From Streptomyces justiciae (GTDB lineage Bacteria > Actinomycetota > Actinomycetes > Streptomycetales > Streptomycetaceae), in assembly GCF_015163075.1 (NCBI RefSeq), contig NZ_JADDXU010000002.1, positions 744,001 through 808,000 of the forward strand: a stretch of 64,000 bases of DNA, written 5' to 3'. Positions 35,338 through 43,274 of this stretch are shown here, piece by piece. The notes under the pieces are model-generated. The model worked only from the letters and a program-made list of their open reading frames with translations, ran no database searches and was not told where the DNA came from. Position numbers and translations under genes: made by a program. How positions within the stretch are numbered: position 1 is the first letter of the stretch; each line of letters begins with the position of its first letter.

Positions 35338-36501
35338 TCACCGCGCGACCTCCTTGACCGTCTCGTCCGCCCGCACCGCGTCGAACGCGTCCCGCAGCAC
35401 GCCCTGTTCGTCCGTGTCGGGGCCCGCGCCCCGCACATGGGCCACGAAGTCCTCCGCGATCTCCTGGTCGCTGCGCCCCGCGAGCCGCTTGGCGTAGGAC
35501 ACCTCGGGGTCGTCCGGGGCGCGCTCGGGGTCGAAGACGAGGCTGAGGGTGTGCGGGAAGCGCTCGGTGAGGCGGGCCATGGGGTCGGCGGGGCGGACGG
35601 TGTCGGTGAGGGTCGCCTCGACCCACGCCTCCTCGTGCCGGACGAGGCCGGGGTCGGCGAGCAGCTCCTCCAGCGTCCCGCGCACCCGGGCCAGCGCGCG
35701 CGGCACCGGGCAGTCGACGCGCTCTGCGGTAACCGTGCCCTCGGCGTCGAGGTCGACGAGCCACATGGTCTTGCGGTGGTCGGCCTCGGAGAAGGAGTAC
35801 GGCAGCGGGGAGCCGGAGTAGCGGACGCGGTCGGTGATGGTCTGGCAGCCGTGCAGATGCCCGAGCGCCGCGTAGTCGACGCCGTCGAAGACGCCGGACG
35901 GTACGGCGGCCACCCCGCCGACCGTGATGTCCCGTTCGCTGTCGCTGGCCTCGCCGCCCGTCACGAAGGCGTGCGCGAGGACGACGGAGCGGGTGCCCCG
36001 CGCGCGCGTGGCGAGATCGGCGCGGACGCGGTCCATGGCGGCGGCGAGCACGGCCTCGTGCCCGGGCTTCTCCACCCCGAACTCGTCCTTGACCAGGGCG
36101 GGTTCGAGGTACGGCAGACCATAGAAGGCCACGTCACCGAAGGCGTCCTGAAGGACCACCGGTGTCCCGCAGGCCGCCGGCTCGGTCCGCAGATGGATGC
36201 CCGCGCGGTCGATGAGGCCCGCGCCGACGCCCAGCCGGCGCGCGGAGTCGTGGTTGCCGGAGATCATCACCGTCGGCACCCCGAGGTCGGCGAGCCGGTG
36301 CAGGGCGTCGTCGAAAAGCTCGACCGCGGCCAGCGGCGGCACCGCGCGGTCGTACACGTCTCCCGACACGACCACGGCGTCCACGCCGCGCTCACGCACG
36401 GTCGCGACCAGGTGGCCGATGAACTCGGCCTGCGCGCCGAGCATGTTGACCCGGTGGAACGCCCGGCCGAGATGCCAGTCGGAAGTGTGCAGCAGTCTCA
36501 T
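35338..36501 (-). CDS. sbcD: exonuclease SbcCD, nuclease subunit SbcD
   Basis: A 387-residue Mre11-type metallophosphoesterase. Motif I is HTSDWHLGR (5-13), motif II is VVSGDVYDR (about 44-52), motif III is MISGNHDS (about 78-85), and later motifs are HAF and GHLHGCQ (about 214-220). These chelate the two Mn2+ ions used for 3'-5' exonuclease and endonuclease activity. It is the first gene of the sbcDC unit and is preceded by a PafBC-like promoter, consistent with induction on DNA damage. Confidence 0.94.
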   Translation of the reverse strand: MRLLHTSDWHLGRAFHRVNMLGAQAEFIGHLVATVRERGVDAVVVSGDVYDRAVPPLAAVELFDDALHRLADLGVPTVMISGNHDSARRLGVGAGLIDRAGIHLRTEPAACGTPVVLQDAFGDVAFYGLPYLEPALVKDEFGVEKPGHEAVLAAAMDRVRADLATRARGTRSVVLAHAFVTGGEASDSERDITVGGVAAVPSGVFDGVDYAALGHLHGCQTITDRVRYSGSPLPYSFSEADHRKTMWLVDLDAEGTVTAERVDCPVPRALARVRGTLEELLADPGLVRHEEAWVEATLTDTVRPADPMARLTERFPHTLSLVFDPERAPDDPEVSYAKRLAGRSDQEIAEDFVAHVRGAGPDTDEQGVLRDAFDAVRADETVKEVAR

Positions 36502-36509
36502 GATCCCCG

Positions 36510-36532
36510 AGACTAACGGCCGGGTCTGACAA
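36510..36532 (-). promoter_or_regulatory. PafBC/RecA-NDp-like promoter of sbcDC
   Basis: On the minus strand TTGTCAGAC (36532-36524), 8 bases, then TAGTCT (36515-36510) matches TTGTCRGTG-N8-TAnnnT except for the last two bases of the upper box. The -10 ends 8 bases before the sbcD ATG. Confidence 0.6.
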
Positions 36533-36552
36533 CACGGGTGGTTACCTGCATT

Positions 36553-37179
36553 TCAGGCATCTCCGTAGGCCTCTCCACCCAGTTCGAACCCGGCCGTCCC
36601 GGCGGTCGCGTCCGCGAGCCACGCCTCGAAGGCCGGTACGTCCGCGTCCGGGAGGCCGATCTCGATGGTGACGGCCTCGCCGTAGTGCACGTCGCGGACC
36701 TCGCGGCCGGTGGAGCGCAGGTCGTTCTGGAGCTTGCCCGCGCGGTGGTGGTCCACGGTCACCGTGGCGAGGCGGAAGCGGCGGCGGGTGATGCTGCCGA
36801 GGGTGTCCAGGGCCTCGCCGACCGCGCCTCCGTACGCGCGGATGAGGCCGCCGGCGCCGAGCTTGACGCCGCCGTAGTAGCGGGTGACGACGGCGACGAC
36901 GTACCGCATGTCACGGCGCAGCAGCATCTGGAGCATGGGGACGCCGGCGGTGCCGCCCGGTTCGCCATCGTCGCTCGCCTTCTGGATCGCGCCGTCGGCG
37001 CCGATGACGTAGGCGAAGCAGTTGTGGGTGGCGTCGGCGTGCTCCTTGCGGACGGCCGCGACGAAGTCCTGGGCCTCCTGCTCGGTGGCCGCCGGGGCGA
37101 GGGCGCACAGGAAGCGGGAGCGGTTGACCTCGGTCTCGTGCACGCCCGCGTGGGCGACTGTGCGGTACTCGTCCTGCAT
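36553..37179 (-). CDS. YigZ/IMPACT family protein
   Basis: A 208-residue protein with the UPF0029 N-terminal domain (about 1-120), whose signature SDDGEPGGTAG (about 68-78) and VTRYYGGVKLG (about 98-108) are clear. A ferredoxin-like DUF1949 domain follows (about 135-200). Relatives (IMPACT, YigZ) bind nucleic acid or ribosome-associated factors; the precise role in bacteria is unsettled. It lies 51 bp upstream of the sbcD start region in the same direction but outside its promoter. Confidence 0.92.
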   Translation of the reverse strand: MQDEYRTVAHAGVHETEVNRSRFLCALAPAATEQEAQDFVAAVRKEHADATHNCFAYVIGADGAIQKASDDGEPGGTAGVPMLQMLLRRDMRYVVAVVTRYYGGVKLGAGGLIRAYGGAVGEALDTLGSITRRRFRLATVTVDHHRAGKLQNDLRSTGREVRDVHYGEAVTIEIGLPDADVPAFEAWLADATAGTAGFELGGEAYGDA

Positions 37180-37221
37180 CGGGCCAGCCTAGTCCGTGGC
37201 CGGGGCAGCCCTGCGCCTACC

Positions 37222-37653
37222 TCAGTCGGAGTTCTCCCAGGCCAGGAAGCCCGGCCCGTCCGGGGTCAGCACCGGCACCCATGCCTCGTCGGCCTCGGAC
37301 AGCCTGGACTCGTCCAGGGCGAGGGCGGCGGGCCAGGTGTCGTCGCGGTTCGCGGAGCCGTAGACGCGGAACTCCGCGACCGCGTCCCGGAGCCGGTCGA
37401 GGAGCTCCGGCGGCCAGTCCAGGCCGCGTGCGCCCTGCCCCTTCAGCTCGCCCACGAAGATCGCCTTCAGGTCGTCGTCGAGATCCCGTCCGAACAGGGG
37501 GATGAGATAGCCCTCCTGCTCGTACGGGACGCAGCCGAAGCCGCCGCCCTGGGTCTGGTAGACCACGCCGGTCGGCGCCGCCACGACCACGAAGGCCCAG
37601 CCCCGTTCGGTTCCGCTGCCGTCCGGGTCCAGGAACACGTACCGCTTGCTCAC
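37222..37653 (-). CDS. DUF6210-like hypothetical protein
   Basis: A 143-residue protein from a GTG at 37653 that overlaps the stop of the SixA-like gene as GTGA. It begins KRYVFLDPDGSG and has VYQTQGGGFGC, a pattern I associate with DUF6210. No catalytic residues or membrane segment are evident. Translational coupling ties it to the phosphatase upstream. Confidence 0.7.
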   Translation of the reverse strand: MSKRYVFLDPDGSGTERGWAFVVVAAPTGVVYQTQGGGFGCVPYEQEGYLIPLFGRDLDDDLKAIFVGELKGQGARGLDWPPELLDRLRDAVAEFRVYGSANRDDTWPAALALDESRLSEADEAWVPVLTPDGPGFLAWENSD

Positions 37654-38195
37654 TTCGCCTTCTTCCCCCGCGGCACCGTCACCGCCGTCAGCAGCGCCGT
37701 GCCCGGGGTGAGGGCCTCCCAGGCCGTGCCGCGCCAGCTCAGGACGGCGATGGCCGACGTGGGGAACTTCACCCGGACCGTGTCCAGGGTGTCGTCGAGG
37801 CCGTCGCCGGCGAGGTCGAGGACGAGGTCCTCCAGGCCGGGGTTGTGGCCGACCAGCAGCAGCGTCTCGACCTCGGCGGACACCTCGTGCACGACCTCCA
37901 GGAGTTCGGGCACGTCGGCGCCGTAGAGCCGGGCGTCGTGGCGGACCGGGGGCGGGGTGCCCCACTGGGCGGAGGCCAGGTCCCAGGTCTGCCGGGCGCG
38001 TACGGCGGTGGAGCACAGCGCGAGGTCGGGCAGGCAGTCGGCCTCGGCGAGCGCGCGGCCCGCCGCGGGAGCGTCGCGCAGACCACGCGGGGCGAGCGGG
38101 CGCTGGTGGTCGCGGACGCCTTCCGGCCAGGCGGATTTCGCGTGCCGCAGCACGACGAGGCGGCGCAGCGGTCCGGCTCCGGCGCGCGCGATCAT
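37650..38195 (-). CDS. SixA-like histidine phosphatase
   Basis: A 181-residue histidine phosphatase. The catalytic RHG-type motif is VLRHAKSAWP (His about 18), the second Arg is in STAVRARQT (about 63-71) and the second His is in LLVGHNPGLED (about 119-129). SixA-type enzymes remove phosphate from phosphohistidine, for example on HPt domains or PTS proteins. The ATG at 38195 overlaps the stop of the next gene upstream (ATGA). Confidence 0.9.
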   Translation of the reverse strand: MIARAGAGPLRRLVVLRHAKSAWPEGVRDHQRPLAPRGLRDAPAAGRALAEADCLPDLALCSTAVRARQTWDLASAQWGTPPPVRHDARLYGADVPELLEVVHEVSAEVETLLLVGHNPGLEDLVLDLAGDGLDDTLDTVRVKFPTSAIAVLSWRGTAWEALTPGTALLTAVTVPRGKKAK

Positions 38196-38896
38196 GCGAG
38201 CGAGCCGATGTCGCGGGTGAGTTCGAGGCCGAGGAGCCGATCCGCGTAGGCGTACGTCTCGAAGCGGGCGCCGGCCGGCAGGTCGGAGGTCTCGACCCAC
38301 CTCAGGACGCGCAGGACGCCGGGTACGTCGAGATCGTCCTCCCACGCCGCGCGCAGCTCTCCGCGCACCTCGTCGGGGACCGGCCGGGACGGCTCCCGCG
38401 CCCAGGTGGCGACGGCACGACGCCACCGTACGAGGGTGTCGTGGGCGTCCTGGAGGGCGGCCGCGTCGAGCCGCGCCGCCTGACCTCGACGCCGGGACAG
38501 CAGGGCGAGCCGCAGTACGTCGGGGTCGGCGCCCTCCGCCGGGTGCTCGACGGGGGCGACGGCGACCTGGACGCCGTCCGGCGTCGGGCTCCCCTCGGCC
38601 GCCACATGAATGACCTGCGTCCCCCCGAGGCCTGTGTCGTGGCTGTCCTCGAAGGGGCGGATGCCGAGCGCCGCGGCGCCCGCCCGTACCTCGGGCCGCT
38701 GCCGGGCGGCGTCGAGCCGGGCCCAGACCGGTGTGCCGGTGAGTTCGAGGGCGCGGACGAGGGTGTCGGCGACGAGCAGGACCCGCAGGGCGGTGCCGTC
38801 GAGGCCGGGCACATGGGCCTCGACGCGGGTCAGGCCACGGCGGGTGGGGGCGGCCTCGACGGGGTCGCCGGTTCGGGCGTCGATGATGCGGAGCAC
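38192..38896 (-). CDS. cysteinyl-tRNA-synthetase-like stand-alone protein
   Basis: A 234-residue protein starting at the GTG at 38896 (MLRIIDARTG). The N-terminal part resembles a degenerate nucleotidyl-transferase fold (DTLVRALELTGTPVWA; no HIGH or KMSKS motif). The C-terminal ~85 residues (HDTLVRWRRAVATW to YAYADRLLGLELTRDIG) resemble the anticodon-stem-binding helical tail of CysRS. It may be a decayed CysRS/MshC relative with a non-catalytic or new role. It is translationally coupled to the phosphatase. Homology is inferred from pattern only. Confidence 0.6.
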   Translation of the reverse strand: MLRIIDARTGDPVEAAPTRRGLTRVEAHVPGLDGTALRVLLVADTLVRALELTGTPVWARLDAARQRPEVRAGAAALGIRPFEDSHDTGLGGTQVIHVAAEGSPTPDGVQVAVAPVEHPAEGADPDVLRLALLSRRRGQAARLDAAALQDAHDTLVRWRRAVATWAREPSRPVPDEVRGELRAAWEDDLDVPGVLRVLRWVETSDLPAGARFETYAYADRLLGLELTRDIGSLA

Positions 38897-39091
38897 GGGG
38901 TGAGCGTAGGCGGGGCGGGGGCCGTCCGCAGGCAGGTGGCGCGGATTCCGGACAGGGTGGCGGGGTTCTGCGGGGCTCGCGGGCCCGCTGGTCAGGGGTG
39001 CGCTCGGGACGTCGTACTCCGGCATCGGTCACCCCCACACGGTGCGGACTGCCCGAACGCTACAGCGCCACCACCCCGGCCGAACAGACGT

Positions 39092-39862
39092 TCAGGCGAG
39101 GGTGCCCAGGAAGCGCACGTGCGGGCGGCCGTCCGCGCCGTCCCTGGTCACGGCGGCCCGTACGCCGTACACCTCGGCGATGAGCTCCTCCGTCAGGACG
39201 TCGCCGGGGGTGCCGCAGGCGTGGACGCGGCCGGTGTGCAGGACGGCGACGTGGTCGCAGTACATCGCCGCGAGGTTCAGGTCGTGCAGGGCGACGACCG
39301 TGGTGACGGGGAGGCCGGCCACCAGGTTCAGGAGGTCCAGCTGGTGGTGGATGTCGAGGTGGTTGGTGGGCTCGTCGAGGAGGAGTTCGCGGGGCTCCTG
39401 GGCGAGGGTGCGGGCGATCTGCACGCGCTGGCGTTCGCCGCCGGAGAGGGTGTGCCAGGGCTGGTGGGTGCGGTCGGCGAGGCCGGTGCGGGCGAGGGCG
39501 GCGCGTACGGCGTCCTCGTCCCGCGCGGTGGCCGGGGTCCAGGCGCGGCGGTGCGGGACGCGGCCGAGGCGTACGACGTCGATGACCGTCAACTCGACCT
39601 GGCTGTCGGCTTGTTGCTCGACCACGGCGAGTCTGCGGGCGACCTCGCGGCGGGGCAGGTCCGCCAGGGGGCTGCCGTCGAGGGTGACGACTCCGGCCGT
39701 GGGTGCGAGGAGCCCGGCCAGCAGGCGCAACAGGGTTGATTTCCCTGAGCCGTTGGGGCCGAGGAGACCGACGACGGAGCCGGGCTCGGGGGCGAGGGTG
39801 ACGCCGTCCAGGATGAGATGACCGTCGATCGTGCGACCGACGCGGTCCGCGCGCAGGCTCAT
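39092..39862 (-). CDS. btuD: corrinoid ABC transporter ATP-binding protein
   Basis: A 256-residue FepC/BtuD-type ATPase. Walker A is GPNGSGKST (about 33-41), the signature is LSGGERQRVQIAR (about 132-144) and Walker B is LLLDEPTNHLD (about 152-162), followed by the switch His. It energises import through the FecCD-type permease encoded just upstream. The ATG at 39862 was once probably overlapped by the permease stop; a 44-bp duplication now separates them. The corrinoid substrate is assigned because the operon starts with a cobalamin riboswitch. Confidence 0.88.
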   Translation of the reverse strand: MSLRADRVGRTIDGHLILDGVTLAPEPGSVVGLLGPNGSGKSTLLRLLAGLLAPTAGVVTLDGSPLADLPRREVARRLAVVEQQADSQVELTVIDVVRLGRVPHRRAWTPATARDEDAVRAALARTGLADRTHQPWHTLSGGERQRVQIARTLAQEPRELLLDEPTNHLDIHHQLDLLNLVAGLPVTTVVALHDLNLAAMYCDHVAVLHTGRVHACGTPGDVLTEELIAEVYGVRAAVTRDGADGRPHVRFLGTLA

Positions 39863-39920
39863 CGCGCACCCCGCGTGTGGCCGACCCGGTCGGCGTCGCG
39901 CCTCATCGCGCACCCCGCGT
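39858..39920. repeat. 44-bp partial duplication at the btuC/btuD junction
   Basis: CTCATCGCGCACCCCGCGT occurs at 39858-39876 and again at 39902-39920. The right copy contains the btuC stop and the left copy the btuD start. The original ATGA overlap seems to have been duplicated, which moved the two genes 44 bp apart. Confidence 0.8.
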
Positions 39921-40916
39921 CCGGTACAGCACGGCCACGAACGCCGGCACCCCGATCAGCGACGTCACCACGCCCACCGGCACCTCCTGCGGGTCGAGGA
40001 CGGTACGGGCCAGCGTGTCGACCCAGACCAGGAACACCGCCCCGGCCAGCGCCGACAGCGGCAGCAGCCGCGCGTGGCCGGGACCGGCGAGGGCGCGTAC
40101 GGCGTGCGGCAGGACGAGGCCCACGAAGCCGATCGCGCCCGCGGAGCTGACCAGCGCTGCCGTGAGCAGGGCGGTGACGCTGAGCAGCACCAGCCGGGTG
40201 CGGGCGACGGACACCCCGAGGGCGGCTGCGGCGTCCTGACCGAAGGCGAAGGCGTCGAGGGTACGGGCGTACGACAGGCAGACCACGAGCGCCACGGCGA
40301 GGACGGCCCCGCACACCCCCACGTCGGTCCAGCCCGCGCCGCTCAGCGAGCCCAGGAGCCAGAACAGCACGCCCCGGGTGGTCTCGGCGTCGGCGGCGGT
40401 CATCACGACGAACGACGTGAGCGCGGAGAAGAGTTGCATCGCGGCGACGCCGGCCAGGACGACCCGGTCGGTGCTGCCGCCGAGGGTGTGGCTGAGCAGC
40501 AGCACCAGCGCGAAGGAGACCAGGGCGCCCAGGAAGGCGCCCGCCGGGACGGACACCAGACCGCCGCCGATGCCGAGCACCACGACCGCGACGGCGCCCG
40601 TCGACGCTCCCGAGGAGACGCCGAGGACGAACGGGTCGGCGAGCGGGTTGCGCAGCAGCGACTGCATCACCGCGCCGCAGACGGCGAGTCCGGCCCCGCA
40701 CACGGCGGCGAGGAGGGTGCGGGGCAGCCGCAGCTGCCAGACGATGCCGTCCCGGATCGGCGTCAACTCCGAGGTGCCGACGCCGAGATGGGCGACGACC
40801 GTGGACCAGACGTCCTCGACCCGGATGTCGGCCGGGCCGATCGTGATGGCCAGTGCGACGGACACGGCCAGCAGGAGGGCCCCGGCCACCCCCAGGGCGA
40901 GGGGCCGCACGGTCAC
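39903..40916 (-). CDS. btuC: corrinoid ABC transporter permease (FecCD family)
   Basis: A 337-residue permease with about ten hydrophobic segments and FecCD signatures: LRLPRTLLAAVCGAGLAVCGAVMQ in the first third (residues about 60-83) and the GAIGFVGLVLPHAVR coupling helix (about 270-284) that contacts the ATPase. The GTG at 40916 overlaps the stop of the binding-protein gene (GTGA). FecCD permeases carry siderophores, haem or B12; the riboswitch upstream favours cobalamin. Confidence 0.9.
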   Translation of the reverse strand: MTVRPLALGVAGALLLAVSVALAITIGPADIRVEDVWSTVVAHLGVGTSELTPIRDGIVWQLRLPRTLLAAVCGAGLAVCGAVMQSLLRNPLADPFVLGVSSGASTGAVAVVVLGIGGGLVSVPAGAFLGALVSFALVLLLSHTLGGSTDRVVLAGVAAMQLFSALTSFVVMTAADAETTRGVLFWLLGSLSGAGWTDVGVCGAVLAVALVVCLSYARTLDAFAFGQDAAAALGVSVARTRLVLLSVTALLTAALVSSAGAIGFVGLVLPHAVRALAGPGHARLLPLSALAGAVFLVWVDTLARTVLDPQEVPVGVVTSLIGVPAFVAVLYRTRGAR

Positions 40917-41929
40917 TTGGCGAGCCCGAACTCGCGGAGCGCGGCCGCGACCTTCTCGACTCCCTCGACCGTGCGGATGGTCGGGTTCATGGCCTGCCCG
41001 CTGAGCAGGACGTACCGCTTGTGCCGTACCGCGTCCATGTTCCTGGTGACCGGGTCGGACTCCAGGAAGGCGATCTTCTTCGCGGCCGACTCGGCGGTCT
41101 GCGACTTGCGGGTCAGGTCGCCGATGACGAGGACGTCCGGGTCGCGGTCGGCGACGCTCTCCCAGTTGATCTGCGGCCACTCCTCATGGGTGTCGTCGAA
41201 GACGTTCTTCGCGCCGAGGGCCCGGGTGATGACGCCGGGGGCGCCGCAACAGCCCGCCATGTAGGGCGAGTCGGAGTTGGCGAACCAGTAGAGGAGGGTC
41301 ACGTCCGAGGCCTCGAGGCCCGAAGTGGCCTTCGTCATCCGCTGCTTGAGGGAGGCGATCAGCTTCTCGCCGCGGTCCTCCACCCCGAACACGGCTGCCA
41401 GGTCGCGGACTTCGCCGTAGACGGCGTCGATACCGAGGGCCTGCTTACGCGCCCCGTCCCCGTCACCGGAGTTGTCCTTGCCCGCGCAGTCGGACGGGGA
41501 GACGTACGTCGGGACGCCGAGCTTCTCGAACTGCTCCCGGGTGGCCACGCCGCCCTTGCCGAGGGTGGAGACGAAGGAGGCGGCGACGAAGTCGGGCTCG
41601 GTCTCCAGGACCCGTTCGTAGGAGGGGGCGTTGTCGGCGAGGCGCGTCACTTTCGCGTTCGCCTTCTCCAGCCCCTTCAGCACGGGGTCGGTCCAGGTGG
41701 CCGTGCCCACCATCCGGTCGGCGAGGCCGAGGGAGAGCATGATCTCGGTGGTGCCCTGGTTGAGGGAGACGGCCCGCTTCGGCGGGGAGTCGACGCGGAC
41801 GGTGTGACCGCAGTTCTTCAGGGTGACGGCGGCCTTCGGGGTGTCGGCGGCGTCGGAGGCGTCGGTCGCGGAGCAGGCGGTCAGCAGCAGGGCGCCCGCG
41901 GTCAGCAGGGCAGCGCGTGCGTGGGGCAC
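40913..41929 (-). CDS. btuF: corrinoid-binding lipoprotein of the ABC importer
   Basis: A 338-residue periplasmic-binding-protein-type lipoprotein. From the GTG at 41929 it has a short signal peptide with lipobox LLTAC (Cys about 18), a type III (BtuF/FhuD) binding fold and the usual strands AVSLNQGTTEIMLSLGL and PDFVAASFVS. GAGGAA lies 10 bases before the GTG. A stable hairpin (41954-41972) between riboswitch and ribosome-binding site may be the expression platform. It is the first gene of the btuFCD-like operon. Confidence 0.88.
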   Translation of the reverse strand: MPHARAALLTAGALLLTACSATDASDAADTPKAAVTLKNCGHTVRVDSPPKRAVSLNQGTTEIMLSLGLADRMVGTATWTDPVLKGLEKANAKVTRLADNAPSYERVLETEPDFVAASFVSTLGKGGVATREQFEKLGVPTYVSPSDCAGKDNSGDGDGARKQALGIDAVYGEVRDLAAVFGVEDRGEKLIASLKQRMTKATSGLEASDVTLLYWFANSDSPYMAGCCGAPGVITRALGAKNVFDDTHEEWPQINWESVADRDPDVLVIGDLTRKSQTAESAAKKIAFLESDPVTRNMDAVRHKRYVLLSGQAMNPTIRTVEGVEKVAAALREFGLAK

Positions 41930-42002
41930 GGGAGTCGGTTCCTCAGTCGTCGAGGGCTCGAACGCGGAGCCCGGTCGTACGGGTCTCCCCCGCCGTCCAC
42001 CG

Positions 42003-42194
42003 ACCGCGGGGGCCGCCAGCAGGTCTTCGGACTCGGGATCCTCCGGATCGGGGCGCCTTCCCGGACGCCGTACGACTCGTACGGCCCTCCAGTGGCGAAA
42101 GGCCCCGCCCGTCACCCTCACCGCTGCGCGTCAGCTCCGGATTCGCACCGGATTCCCTGACCCACGTACATGGGTTCGACTGGCCTCGGCAAGC
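42003..42194 (-). ncRNA. cobalamin (adenosylcobalamin) riboswitch
   Basis: On the minus strand the leader of the btuF gene carries the B12-class conserved blocks: GGGAA(T)CCGGTGCGAATCCGG, then GCTGACGCGCAGCGGT (complement of 42118-42133), the B12 box GCCACTG (complement of 42090-42096), and CGAGTCCGAAGACCTGC near the 3' end. B12 binding normally shuts off downstream expression through a terminator or ribosome-site mask. This assigns the ABC importer to corrinoids. Confidence 0.9.
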
Positions 42195-42274
42195 TATCAC
42201 GGCGGGGAATCAGCGGGAGCGGCGCACTGTTGTGCGGAAAGGCCCGGCAACGCAGACCTTCAAGGAGACCCACG

Positions 42275-42682
42275 GTGTACGGCGACGACGCGACGGTCCG
42301 CAAGATCCTCACCGAGAGCGGTGACACCTGGGCGGTGGTCGGCCTGTCCTCCAACCGGCGGCGGGCGGCCTACGGCGTGGCCGAGGTGCTCCAGCGGTAC
42401 GGCAAGCGGATCGTGCCCGTGCATCCCAAGGCGGAGACCGTGCATGGCGAGCAGGGATACCCCTCGCTGGAGGCGATCCCCTTCGAGGTCGACGTCGTGG
42501 ACGTGTTCGTCAACAGCGACCTCGCCGGCCCCGTCGCCGACGAGGCGATCGCCAAGGGCGCCAAGGCGGTCTGGTTCCAGCTCGACGTGATCGACGAGGC
42601 GGCGTACGACCGGGCGCGGGCCGCCGGGCTGGACATGGTCATGGACCGGTGCCCGGCGATCGAGATCCCGCGCCTGGGCTGA
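42275..42682 (+). CDS. CoA-binding domain protein (YccU type)
   Basis: A 135-residue stand-alone CoA-binding Rossmann domain from the GTG at 42275, which has an AAGGAGA site. VVGLSSNRRRAAYGVAEVL (about 22-40) is the nucleotide loop and VHPKAETVHGEQGYPSL the next conserved strand. The protein ends with MDRCPAIEIPR, a typical C-terminus. Its role is unclear; relatives bind CoA. It is divergent from the B12 riboswitch. Confidence 0.9.
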   Translation: MYGDDATVRKILTESGDTWAVVGLSSNRRRAAYGVAEVLQRYGKRIVPVHPKAETVHGEQGYPSLEAIPFEVDVVDVFVNSDLAGPVADEAIAKGAKAVWFQLDVIDEAAYDRARAAGLDMVMDRCPAIEIPRLG

Positions 42683-42695
42683 GCGCCCCGGCGTC

Positions 42696-43274
42696 CTAGC
42701 GGCCGCCCTCGCACGCGTTGATGTAGTACAGCTCTATCTCCACCCGGTCCGCCGAACCCCCGGACCAGAACGGGCGCGTGCCGACGTTGCCGCCGCAGAA
42801 GGCTTGGGGACGGCGGGACTTGAGGGTGGCGTTGACGTCCTCGGCGAGGTCCGTCGCCGCGCCGAGCATCGCCTGCGGGGCGACGCCGAACGTGATGACC
42901 ATGCCGATGCGACGGCCGTCGCCGCTCTTGCCCATCTCCTTGTCGAGGGCGGCGATGATCTTCTTCCGGTCGGCCGCGTTCAGGCCTCCGCTGCCGGCGG
43001 CGCGGCCGGTCGCGCCCGAGGACAGGGACACCGCGATGGTGTGCCGTTTCGGGTCGAGCCCCGTCGGCCCCTTCGCCGTGCGCGAGGGCGAGGGCGACGC
43101 GGAGGACGACGGGGACGCGGACGCCTTCGGGGACTTCTTCGCGCCCGTCTCGCCCGCGCCGTCGGAGGCGACCATGCCGAGCACGACGACGAACAGCACC
43201 AGGAACAGGTCCGCGAAGAGCCAGCCCGCGAGATGGCGCGGGGCGATTCCGGCGCCCGGCGGGCGTCGCCTCAC
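42696..43274 (-). CDS. small membrane protein with MotB/ZorB-like N-terminal helix and divergent OmpA-like domain
   Basis: A 192-residue protein with one transmembrane helix (about 16-36) that contains an Asp in the middle of an aromatic/Leu-rich stretch, GWLFADLFLVLFVVVLGM, the pattern of the MotB/ZorB/ExbD stator helix. A Ser/Pro-rich linker (about 48-66) and a ~110-residue outer domain follow. Its order (IGMVITFG, a helix with KSRRPQ, then DRVEIELYY) recalls a divergent OmpA/MotB fold. Homology is inferred. It is the last gene of the leftward operon; its ATG overlaps the previous stop by 4 bp. Confidence 0.65.
   Translation of the reverse strand: MRRRPPGAGIAPRHLAGWLFADLFLVLFVVVLGMVASDGAGETGAKKSPKASASPSSSASPSPSRTAKGPTGLDPKRHTIAVSLSSGATGRAAGSGGLNAADRKKIIAALDKEMGKSGDGRRIGMVITFGVAPQAMLGAATDLAEDVNATLKSRRPQAFCGGNVGTRPFWSGGSADRVEIELYYINACEGGR

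Noticed and set aside
33033..35357. 774-codon open frame antisense to sbcC
   Set aside because: sbcC has Walker A/B, signature and zinc hook on the minus strand; the plus-strand frame is a shadow.
39092..41929. Iron-siderophore importer
   Set aside because: The protein families allow it, but the cobalamin riboswitch in the leader points to corrinoids.
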